The notes under the pieces are model-generated. The model was not told where the DNA came from, made no database searches, and was given only the letters and a program-made list of their open reading frames with translations. A DNA stretch of 64,000 bases, from assembly GCA_947651395.1 (NCBI GenBank), contig CANSYW010000007.1:46024-110023 (forward strand), read 5' to 3'. The position numbers and the translations under genes are program-made. The stretch is from an uncultured Pseudoflavonifractor sp. (GTDB lineage: Bacteria; Bacillota; Clostridia; Oscillospirales; Oscillospiraceae). Position 1 is the stretch's first letter. Every line of letters begins with the position of its first letter. Below, in pieces: positions 41,446 to 48,521 of this stretch.

Positions 41446-42726
41446 ATGGCCAACGGATTTATTGACAAGGCCCGCATTCTGGTTCGGGCAGGGGCCGGCG
41501 GCGGCGGTGCGGTGGCCTTTCACCGGGAGAAGTATGTGGCCGCCGGCGGTCCCGACGGGGGCGACGGCGGCCGGGGCGGAGACATTGTGCTCAAGGTGGA
41601 CGGGCATATGTCCACCCTGATGGACTTCCGCTATAAGCGCAAGTATGTGGCGTCCAACGGCCTGCCCGGCCAGGGGAACCGGAAATCGGGCAAGGACGGC
41701 GAGGCGCTCTCCATCCGGGTGCCCCGGGGCACCGTGGTGCGGGACGCCGAGACCGGGGAGATCATCTGTGATATGGCGGGGCAGGACTCCTTTGTGCTGT
41801 GCAGGGGTGGCCGGGGAGGCTGGGGCAACCAGCATTTCGCCACCCCCACCCGGCAGGTGCCCCACTTTGCCAAGGCGGGGCTGCCCGGACAGGAGCGGGA
41901 CGTGATCCTGGAGCTGAAGCTGCTGGCCGACGTGGGCCTGGTGGGCTTCCCCAATGTGGGCAAGTCCACCCTGCTGAGCGTGGTCACCCGGGCCCAGCCC
42001 AAGATCGCCAACTACCACTTTACCACCCTCTCCCCCAATTTGGGGGTGGTGGCCCTGGAGGAGGGGACCTCCTTCGTGCTGGCCGATATTCCCGGCATTA
42101 TTGAGGGGGCGGCCGAGGGAGCGGGGCTGGGTCATGACTTCCTCCGGCACATTGACCGGTGCCGCCTGCTCATCCACCTGGTGGACGTCTCGGGCAGCGA
42201 GGGCCGGGATCCGGTGGAGGATCTTGAGGCCATCAACGCCGAGCTGGCGGAGTACAGCCCCGAGCTGGCCCAACGTCCCATGATCGTGGCGGGCAACAAG
42301 GTGGACATCGCCCCCGACCGGGAGGGGCTGGAGCGGCTGAAGGCCCATGTGGAGGCCAGGGGTCTGCGGTTCTTTGAGCTCTCCGCCGCCGCCCATCAGG
42401 GCACCCGGGAGCTGATGTACGCCGCCGCGGCCATGCTGCAGGAGCTGCCCCCCATCACGGTCTATGAGCCCACCTATGTGGACAGACCCAAGGAGGTGGA
42501 TATGTCCGAGCCTCCCACCATCGAGGTCATCGACGGCACCTGGGTGGTGGACGGCCCCTGGCTCCGGCAGCTCATGGCCAACGTGAACTTCGGGGACTAT
42601 GAGTCCCGCAACTGGTTTGACCGCCAACTGCGCCAGTCCGGCCTGTTCGCCCGGCTGGAGGAGATGGGCATCCAGGACGGGGACATCATCTGTCTGTACA
42701 ATCTGGAATTTGAATATCAGCGCTGA
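41446..42726 (+). CDS. obgE: GTPase Obg
   Basis: Essential ribosome-assembly and stress GTPase, 426 residues. The Gly-rich Obg fold (about 1-157) has GAGGGGAVAFHREKY and GPDGGDGGRGGDI. The G domain has GFPNVGKST (about 165), DIPGIIEGA, NKVD (Asn-Lys-x-Asp) and SAAAHQG. A C-terminal OCT domain (about 350-426) is present, as in Firmicutes Obg. AAGGAGG precedes the ATG at a good distance. Confidence 0.98.
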   Translation: MANGFIDKARILVRAGAGGGGAVAFHREKYVAAGGPDGGDGGRGGDIVLKVDGHMSTLMDFRYKRKYVASNGLPGQGNRKSGKDGEALSIRVPRGTVVRDAETGEIICDMAGQDSFVLCRGGRGGWGNQHFATPTRQVPHFAKAGLPGQERDVILELKLLADVGLVGFPNVGKSTLLSVVTRAQPKIANYHFTTLSPNLGVVALEEGTSFVLADIPGIIEGAAEGAGLGHDFLRHIDRCRLLIHLVDVSGSEGRDPVEDLEAINAELAEYSPELAQRPMIVAGNKVDIAPDREGLERLKAHVEARGLRFFELSAAAHQGTRELMYAAAAMLQELPPITVYEPTYVDRPKEVDMSEPPTIEVIDGTWVVDGPWLRQLMANVNFGDYESRNWFDRQLRQSGLFARLEEMGIQDGDIICLYNLEFEYQR

Positions 42727-42733
42727 AGATAGA

Positions 42734-42770
42734 AAAGGGCCCCGACGTCTGAAAGGACGCCGGGGCTTTC
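42734..42770. terminator. Probable bidirectional terminator
   Basis: Stem with bulge, AAAGGGCCCCGACGTC pairing with GGACGCCGGGGCTTT, between the convergent obgE and SGNH genes; short T and A runs on either side. Confidence 0.7.
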
Positions 42771-42771
42771 C

Positions 42772-43494
42772 CTATGTCCCCACCGTGTGGGTGCGCAGAT
42801 AGGACAGCCAGATCTCATAGCCCTGCTCGGTGAGGAAGAGGCCGTCGGTGCTCAGCTCGGTGGAAAGTCCGCCGGGCTGGGTAAAGGGGGCGGCGGTATC
42901 CACCAGACAGACCTGCTTTTCCCGGGCGAGCTGGGAGAGCAGATAGTTGCGCCGGGCCAGAAGGGCGTTGCCCGGGCTCTGGGCCGCCGAGCGATAGGAG
43001 GTGACGGGGATCAGGGTCTGAATGTAAATGCGGGCCTGGGGAGCGAGGGCGCGCAGGTCGTCGATGAGTCCCGCGTATTCGCTGTAGAAGGTGTCCTCAT
43101 CCATCCAGACGGACTCATTGAGGCCCAGCATCAGGTAGATCTTGCCGTAGGCGTTGTCCTTCAAGGCCTGAGAGAGGGTAAGGCCGGCGTCGGTGAAGCC
43201 GTTTTTTGTTCTGACGTTCTGGACGTTGAGATCGGGAAAAGAGAGGGTGGTCCCCACTCCGGTGGAGGCGGTCATGGCCTGAAGCCGGGCCTCGCCCAAA
43301 AAGAGGGCGTCGTCAAACCAGCTTTGATCCACCGCCGGGGCGGCGGAGACGGGGCCCTCATAGAGAAGAGGGGCGTCCACCACCTCGGGCAGGGCGCTGG
43401 GGGCGGGAGAGAGCTCGGTGGCCCGGCCGGGCAGCGCGCAGGCCAGGAAAAGAGCGGCGCACAGAGCGGCGGAAAGACGGCGTTTCATTCTCAT
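42772..43494 (-). CDS. Secreted SGNH-fold protein lacking catalytic residues
   Basis: Exported protein of 240 residues with a signal peptide (about 1-25, ALPGRATE). The SGNH/GDSL fold is recognisable by alignment with the paralogue at 43981-44832: WFDDALFLGEARLQ, KIYLMLGLNES, IQTLIPV and STDGLFLTEQGY. In block I the nucleophile Ser is replaced (GEA for GDS), and in block V the His of D-x-x-H is Phe. Both members of the Ser/His pair are therefore missing, so it is probably not a hydrolase. It is the last gene of the trio and overlaps the DUF4358 gene by 4 bases. Confidence 0.83.
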   Translation of the reverse strand: MRMKRRLSAALCAALFLACALPGRATELSPAPSALPEVVDAPLLYEGPVSAAPAVDQSWFDDALFLGEARLQAMTASTGVGTTLSFPDLNVQNVRTKNGFTDAGLTLSQALKDNAYGKIYLMLGLNESVWMDEDTFYSEYAGLIDDLRALAPQARIYIQTLIPVTSYRSAAQSPGNALLARRNYLLSQLAREKQVCLVDTAAPFTQPGGLSTELSTDGLFLTEQGYEIWLSYLRTHTVGT

Positions 43495-43943
43495 CCCTCC
43501 AAAAAATCGTTGACAGGGCCATAGTCGGCGGCAATGACCAGCAGCACCGAATTGCCCCGCTTTTCAACGACGGCAGACTTCAACTTCTCCATTTCACCGG
43601 GCATGTAGTCCTCCAGCTCCTCCATCCGATCCTCCACCCGGTAGCCCAGAGCGGTCTGGGCCGCGTTGGCGGCCTCGTTGCTGTTCAGAGAAAAGACGGC
43701 CAGCTCCTCGGCGGAGGAGGGGGAGGCGTACACCGCGCTGGCGGTGACGGCGGCCTCATCAATGCCGTAGAGGGCGCAGGCGGTGGCCTGGTCGATCTGG
43801 GTCAGGGCGGTGGCGAAGGCCCCCTCCGCGTTCAGCAGGGCGGCGGCGTCCTTGGCGGGGAAAAACTCCGCTGTCTTCCCGCCGCAGGCGGACAGGGAGA
43901 GGCAGAGGGCGGCGGAGCACAATACCAAGAGGAATTTCTTCAT
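43491..43943 (-). CDS. DUF4358 lipoprotein
   Basis: Exported lipoprotein of 150 residues: signal with lipobox SLSACGG (Cys about 20), then a single DUF4358 domain with YGIDEAAVTASAVY and the SNEAANAAQTAL helix. Its function is unestablished. The family is common next to SGNH hydrolase genes in Clostridia. Start at 43943 because AGAGG lies 11 bases upstream; the GTG at 43955 abuts that site. Confidence 0.83.
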   Translation of the reverse strand: MKKFLLVLCSAALCLSLSACGGKTAEFFPAKDAAALLNAEGAFATALTQIDQATACALYGIDEAAVTASAVYASPSSAEELAVFSLNSNEAANAAQTALGYRVEDRMEELEDYMPGEMEKLKSAVVEKRGNSVLLVIAADYGPVNDFLEG

Positions 43944-43980
43944 TTTATTTAACACCTCTATAATAATGAAAATGGGTCTC

Positions 43981-44832
43981 TCATTGTCCGGTGTGAGAGG
44001 TCAGGTAGTCCAGCCACAGCAGGTAACCGGATTTCTTAAAATGGACGCCGTCGGCGGAGAGATCAGACTCCAGCTCTCCGTCCTCGCCCTCCATCACCTC
44101 GGAGATGTTGAGAAAGTAGGCCTTTTTCTCCTGAGCCATGGCGGCCAGGGTCTCGTTATAGGCGGCGATCCTCTCGTTGGTGACGTAGTAGGGCTGGTCG
44201 TAGCTTTTGCAGTCCGCGGTGTTGACCGGGATAATGGACTGGACATAGATCCGGGCGTCCTCCTGGCTTTCCCGGATGGCGTCGATGAGCTTGCCGTAGT
44301 GCTCGGCAAAATCCTGGGGGGCGTTGTAGCCCAGTTCATTGACCCCCAGCATCACGTAGACCTTGCCGTACTGCTCCTGGGCCAGAAGCTCCAGAATGGG
44401 GAACTTCTCCCCCTCCCGGCGGATCACCTTTTTGCCCTCCAGGATCTCGTAGACGGTGACGCCGGTGTGATCCAGGAAGTCGGCCTCAGAGGTGATGCCG
44501 CTGAAGATATGAAGGCCGTCGGTGCGGGAGTCCCCGATAAACACCGCGTCGGAAAACCAGTCCGCCTGCTCCACCTCCTCGCTCTCCGGCACGGGCTGGG
44601 ACCAGTCAGGCTCCGGGGTGGGGGTGGGCTCCGGGGTGGGAGAAGGGGTGGGCTCCGAAGTATGTACCGGGGTTTCCGCGGGGGGTGTGGCCTCGGCGGC
44701 CCGGGGGGAGGAGGTCTGCCGGGAGATAAAGGCCAGCAGGACAAGACCCAGACAAACGGCCAGAGCGGCCATCAGCCAGGCGGGAGGACGGCGGCGCTCC
44801 CCCTGGGCGGGATGGAGAAGGTGCTTGGGCAA
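43981..44832 (-). CDS. SGNH/GDSL hydrolase, membrane-anchored
   Basis: Hydrolase of 283 residues. Residues about 17-38 are a membrane anchor; a Pro/Thr/Glu linker (about 45-75) spans the wall. The SGNH domain has FIGDSRTDGL (nucleophile Ser), KVYVMLGVNELG (block III) and SADGVHFKKSGY (Asp and His), so the catalytic set is complete. Related Clostridial proteins may be O-acetyl esterases acting on cell-wall glycans (inference). Followed by the DUF4358 gene and the inactive-looking paralogue. Confidence 0.88.
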   Translation of the reverse strand: MPKHLLHPAQGERRRPPAWLMAALAVCLGLVLLAFISRQTSSPRAAEATPPAETPVHTSEPTPSPTPEPTPTPEPDWSQPVPESEEVEQADWFSDAVFIGDSRTDGLHIFSGITSEADFLDHTGVTVYEILEGKKVIRREGEKFPILELLAQEQYGKVYVMLGVNELGYNAPQDFAEHYGKLIDAIRESQEDARIYVQSIIPVNTADCKSYDQPYYVTNERIAAYNETLAAMAQEKKAYFLNISEVMEGEDGELESDLSADGVHFKKSGYLLWLDYLTSHTGQ

Positions 44833-44838
44833 GGGGGA

Positions 44839-45564
44839 TCACTCCTTGGAAGGTGATAGGCCCCAGAAGGGGGTGGGGATGAGGATGCGCTCCATATCGG
44901 GGAAGCCGGTGGCCCGGTAGGTGGGCTTTACGGGGCCGGAAGGGGAGCCGGTACGGTCAAACCAGAGGCTGTCCAGCTGGGCGTTGAAAGCGCCCCGGAT
45001 ATCGCTGGAGAGACTGTCTCCGATGACCAGCACCTTGCCCTTCTGCTTGGTGGCGCCCAGATCCGCCAGCACCGTTTCAAAAAATCTCTTTTCCGGCTTC
45101 CGGCAGCCCATTTCCCCGGAAATGTAGACCCGGTCGCCGAAAAAGCGGCCCAGTGGGGAGGCGTCCAGCCGCCGGCGCTGGACGAAGGGGACTCCGTTGG
45201 TCACAAGGCAGAGCACGTAGCGGTCGGAGAGCTTATAGATCAGCTTTTCCGCCCCAGGCAGAAGCACCGGATTTTCCGCCAGCTGGCGCAGGCCGAAGTC
45301 GTTCCACTCCGCCGGATCTCCCTGGATCCCCTCCCGGGCCAAAAAGCGGGCATATCGCTCCACCACCAGGGCCTCCTGGGAGATCTCCCCCTTGTCAAAG
45401 GCGGCCCAGAGGGCGGCATTGATGGTTTTAAACCGGCCCTTGCGCTCCGGGGTGGGCTCCAGGCCATAGTGCACAAAGGTGCGGGTCAGGGAAAAATCCT
45501 GGGCGGCGTCAAAGTCGAAGAGGGTGTTGTCCGCGTCAAAGAGCAGCCACTTGTAACGGATCAT
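44839..45564 (-). CDS. yjjG: YjjG-family noncanonical pyrimidine nucleotidase (HAD)
   Basis: HAD-superfamily phosphatase of 241 residues: motif I LLFDADNTLFDFD, motif II LVTNG, motif III Lys in CRKPEKRFF and motif IV VIGDSLSSDIRGA. YjjG removes modified pyrimidine nucleotides from the pool (house-cleaning). The motif I second position is D-x-D-N-T, as in YjjG. Its start overlaps the ThrE-type gene stop by 4 bases and it is 6 bases upstream of the SGNH gene. Confidence 0.92.
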   Translation of the reverse strand: MIRYKWLLFDADNTLFDFDAAQDFSLTRTFVHYGLEPTPERKGRFKTINAALWAAFDKGEISQEALVVERYARFLAREGIQGDPAEWNDFGLRQLAENPVLLPGAEKLIYKLSDRYVLCLVTNGVPFVQRRRLDASPLGRFFGDRVYISGEMGCRKPEKRFFETVLADLGATKQKGKVLVIGDSLSSDIRGAFNAQLDSLWFDRTGSPSGPVKPTYRATGFPDMERILIPTPFWGLSPSKE

Positions 45565-46025
45565 GGGCGGTTCCCCCTTCTGCTGAGATGAAAGCTCTGG
45601 TACATGCGCACCGAGGAGGACACCAGCAGGACCCCCACGGCGATGGCTCCCGCCAGCCCCAGGGTGTGGAGGAAGGAGGCGAGAAAGGCGTCGATCTCTC
45701 CGTTGATGGCGTGCTCCATGGTATAGTAGATGCCGCCGCCGGGGACCAGGGGGAGGATGGCCACCATCTGATAGCCGGTGACGGGGAACTTGCGGATCCG
45801 GGCCATGACCTCAGCGTAAACGGAGATGGCCACGGCGGCGGCAAACATCTGGGCGATGTCGCTTTGAAGCAGGGGGGCGGACAGCAGGTAGACCAGCCAT
45901 CCCAGCGCGCCGCCGGTGGCGCACACCAGGATCCCCTGACCGCGGACGTTATAGATCACGGCGAAGGCGGCGCTGCTGGCGAAGGCGAACAGCACCGGCA
46001 GGAGGTACGTTTGGATCAGTTCCAT
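45561..46025 (-). CDS. ThrE-type threonine/serine exporter, small subunit (DUF3815)
   Basis: Membrane protein of 154 residues with about five helices. It has the family features PLVPGGGIYYTMEHAINGE and a conserved Asn/Arg in IYNVRGQGILVCATGGALGW. It forms a split version of the ThrE exporter with the upstream large subunit, 2 bases apart. The ATG at 46025 was chosen since the longer frame is only the shadow of the large subunit. Confidence 0.9.
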   Translation of the reverse strand: MELIQTYLLPVLFAFASSAAFAVIYNVRGQGILVCATGGALGWLVYLLSAPLLQSDIAQMFAAAVAISVYAEVMARIRKFPVTGYQMVAILPLVPGGGIYYTMEHAINGEIDAFLASFLHTLGLAGAIAVGVLLVSSSVRMYQSFHLSRRGNRP

Positions 46026-46027
46026 CT

Positions 46028-46795
46028 CTACACCCCCCACAACACACGGGCCAGGCCCAGGGCAAAGCCGGTGCCCAGAGCCACCGAGATACCGGTGAGC
46101 AGGGCGTCGGCGATCTTGGTGATGCCGGCCACCATGTCGCCGGCCATTACGTCCCGGATGGCGTTGGTAAAGCTGAGCCCCGGCACCAGAGCCATCATAC
46201 TGCCGATGATGATCAGCTGACTGTGGCTCCCCAGACCCAGGTGGGTCAGGGCCAGGGCCAGGAAGGCGGACAGGGCGGAGCAGAGCATGGATTTGAAAAA
46301 CAGGTTGGCGTGGAGAAGGGTGAGGGCGGTGAGGGCCAGGCCGGTGGCCAGCCCGCCGATCCCGGCGCACAGGGCGTCCCGGAAGAGGCCGCCGAAGAGC
46401 AGACAAAAGGCGGCGGCCACGGCAAAATAGGCCGCCATGAGCACGGGGAAGGAGTAGCACCGCCTGGTCTGGCCGATGTCCTTCAACCGGGACTGGGCCT
46501 CCTCCAGGGAGGGGATCTCCCGGCACAGGCGGCGGCACAGGTCGTTGTAGCGCTCGATCAGATCCACATCGGTGCCGTGGGAGGGCATTCGCCGCACCTG
46601 GGTCAGGGTCTGGCCCTGAGGGGTGCGGAAGCTGACAATGATGCAGTTGGGGATGACAAAGGGGTCGGCCCGGGGAATGCCGTAGGCGTGGAGAAGCCGC
46701 TGGATGGACTCCTCCACCCGGTAGATCTCCGCCCCGCTCTCCAGCAGGCCGTAGCCCAGGTCGGCGGCCAGATTGAGCAGGCCGTAATAATCCAT
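46028..46795 (-). CDS. ThrE-type threonine/serine exporter, large subunit (DUF1212)
   Basis: Membrane protein of 255 residues. The N-terminal cytosolic part has GYGLLESGAEIYRVEESIQRL, the ThrE signature. About five C-terminal helices follow, including MMALVPGLSFTNAIRDVMAGD. It exports threonine, serine or related small molecules with the small subunit. AAAGGAGGG lies before the ATG at 46795; an ATG 21 bases upstream overlaps that site. Confidence 0.9.
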   Translation of the reverse strand: MDYYGLLNLAADLGYGLLESGAEIYRVEESIQRLLHAYGIPRADPFVIPNCIIVSFRTPQGQTLTQVRRMPSHGTDVDLIERYNDLCRRLCREIPSLEEAQSRLKDIGQTRRCYSFPVLMAAYFAVAAAFCLLFGGLFRDALCAGIGGLATGLALTALTLLHANLFFKSMLCSALSAFLALALTHLGLGSHSQLIIIGSMMALVPGLSFTNAIRDVMAGDMVAGITKIADALLTGISVALGTGFALGLARVLWGV

Positions 46796-46890
46796 AAAGC
46801 GCCCTCCTTTCCCCAAAGATCCTCAATACATCAGTTTACCCTATTTTCCGCTCCGCCGCAAGAGGAAAGGGCGGGGAAAGAGGGGAAATT

Positions 46891-47253
46891 TCAGGATAGC
46901 TGCAGCCGCTCCCTGACCAGCTCGGCGTAGAGGGCCCGGAGGGTCCACTGGGCGTTGTGGGGGGTGAGCACCGCCTTGAGACAGCTCCTGGCCCCGGCCC
47001 GGGCAAGGGCGGCCAAAAGCCGCTCCAGCTGGCCGGAGGAGAGACCGCACAGCACCAGCATGGGCTCGCCCAGAGGGGCGCCCTGGCCGGGAAGCCGCGC
47101 CGGACGCAGGCCCTGGGCCAGGGTCTCTACCTTGCATTCCAGCTCCGGAGTCTCCACCCTGCGCAGACGGATGGTCTGCAGGGCGCACAGCTGGCGCAGC
47201 TCCTTTTCCCAGGGGGCGGGCGTGGGGGTATAACAGAGGATGGTGGGTTTCAT
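46891..47253 (-). CDS. DUF3783 domain protein
   Basis: Small protein of 120 residues. The C-terminal half (PMLVLCGLSSGQLERLLAALARAG and KAVLTPHNAQWTLRALYAEL, the family core) is DUF3783; the N-terminal half starts MKPTILCYTPTP. Its function is unknown. The ATG overlaps the transporter stop as ATGA, so it is translated with the EamA gene. A longer in-frame reading inside the transporter gene is a shadow. Confidence 0.83.
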   Translation of the reverse strand: MKPTILCYTPTPAPWEKELRQLCALQTIRLRRVETPELECKVETLAQGLRPARLPGQGAPLGEPMLVLCGLSSGQLERLLAALARAGARSCLKAVLTPHNAQWTLRALYAELVRERLQLS

Positions 47254-48164
47254 TTTGCCTGGACCTCCTCCTGGGGGGCGGGCTTTTTGCTCCAGTCCTG
47301 GGAGAGGAAGAGCCCGGCCAGGATCAGGGCCATTCCCGCCAGGGAGGCGGGGGTCATCCGCTCGTGGATCACCAGGGCGGAGGCCACCACCGTCACCAGG
47401 GGCACCAGGTAGATATAGACGCTGGTGGTGAGGGCGCCCAGCCGCTTCACCGCCAGGTTCCAGGTGACGAAGCAGGCCGCGCCAGCCCCCAGGCCCAGAT
47501 AGAGGATACCCAGGAGGTTGGCGGGGGCGGTAAGGGCGGCGAGCCGGGGGTGGAAGTCCATGAAAAACAGGGCGGGGATCATAAAGAGCAGGCCGTAGAA
47601 AAACACCCTTCTGGTGCACAGGATGGCGTCATAGCCCAGGGCGTTGAATTTGCGGGAGAGGATGGAGTAGATGCCCCAGACAAAGGCGGAAAAGAGACTC
47701 AGCAGGTCGCCGCGCGGATCCAGAGCCATCCCGCTGCCCAGCCCGCTCACCAGGGCCACCCCGCCGATGGCGGCGGCAAAGCCCAGGAAGAAACGGGGGC
47801 CCGGCTTTTCATCCCCCAAAAAGCGGAAGGCCAGAAGGGCGGTGAAGAGGGGGGCGGTGGAGACGATGACCCCCACGTTGGAGGCCAGGGTGAAGGTGAG
47901 GGCAATGTTCTCGCACAGGTAATAGAGGGTCACGCCGCAAAGACCCGCCGCGGCGAAGAGGAGCTCCTCTCCCTTCCCGGCGGTCTTGAGGACCCTGGGG
48001 CGGACGGCCCAGAGGGCGAGATAACCCAGCAGGAAACGGATGAAGAGGATCTCGATGGGGCTGAAGGCGGCCAGCAGGGACTTGGTGAAGACAAAGGTAG
48101 TGCCCCAGAGCAGGACGGTGAAAATGGCGGCGATGTGGCCGCCGCGACGGGAAGGATCGGACAT
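47250..48164 (-). CDS. EamA/DMT-superfamily metabolite transporter
   Basis: Ten-helix drug/metabolite transporter of 304 residues with two EamA repeats: a first with AIFTVLLWGTTFVFTKSLL, and a second from GDLLSLFSAFVWGIYSILSRKF. It has no distinctive substrate motif. The ATG at 48164 has AGGAGG upstream. It is the first gene of the operon with the DUF3783 gene. Confidence 0.92.
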   Translation of the reverse strand: MSDPSRRGGHIAAIFTVLLWGTTFVFTKSLLAAFSPIEILFIRFLLGYLALWAVRPRVLKTAGKGEELLFAAAGLCGVTLYYLCENIALTFTLASNVGVIVSTAPLFTALLAFRFLGDEKPGPRFFLGFAAAIGGVALVSGLGSGMALDPRGDLLSLFSAFVWGIYSILSRKFNALGYDAILCTRRVFFYGLLFMIPALFFMDFHPRLAALTAPANLLGILYLGLGAGAACFVTWNLAVKRLGALTTSVYIYLVPLVTVVASALVIHERMTPASLAGMALILAGLFLSQDWSKKPAPQEEVQAK

Positions 48165-48209
48165 GAAAAAACCTCCTGACAAGGCTGTTTAGACGCTTCT
48201 ATCACGATA

Positions 48210-48238
48210 ATCATACCATGCTCTCCGGGCCTTTGCAA
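48210..48238 (-). promoter_or_regulatory. Promoter of the EamA-DUF3783 operon
   Basis: On the minus strand TTGCAA (48233-48238), 17 bases, TATGAT (48210-48215). Confidence 0.7.
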
Positions 48239-48521
48239 CAAGGAGCTTGGGCCGTTTCGACTTTTCCCTCTGCGCTGCGTGGTGTGGGAACGGGCAGAGC
48301 ATCTGCCTATTTGAGGAGAGTAAAGCGGTACGCATAAGCAAAGAAATTTTGGGGCGAACTACTTTGACAGACCGATTTAAAAACAGGAAAAGACCCGAGT
48401 TACACTTGCGGCTTGGGCTGAATTATGATACATTGGTCACATAGATCACACTGGGGGATCACAAAATGAGACAAAAACGCCATCTGGCCGTCAAAACAAA
48501 CAAGATCGGGAGGCTGCATTT
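48239..48521. other. Intergenic region upstream of the transglutaminase/LRR gene
   Basis: No gene is supported here. TATGAT near 48424-48429 is a possible -10 for the downstream gene, but no convincing -35 accompanies it. An isolated TTGACA near 48363 has no -10 at the right distance. GGGAGG before 48522 is the ribosome site. Confidence 0.5.

Noticed and set aside
46028..46826. Fusion of both ThrE subunits into one 421-codon frame (45561-46826)
   Set aside because: The upstream part of that frame is a low-complexity shadow of the large-subunit gene, which is intact in another frame with its own start.
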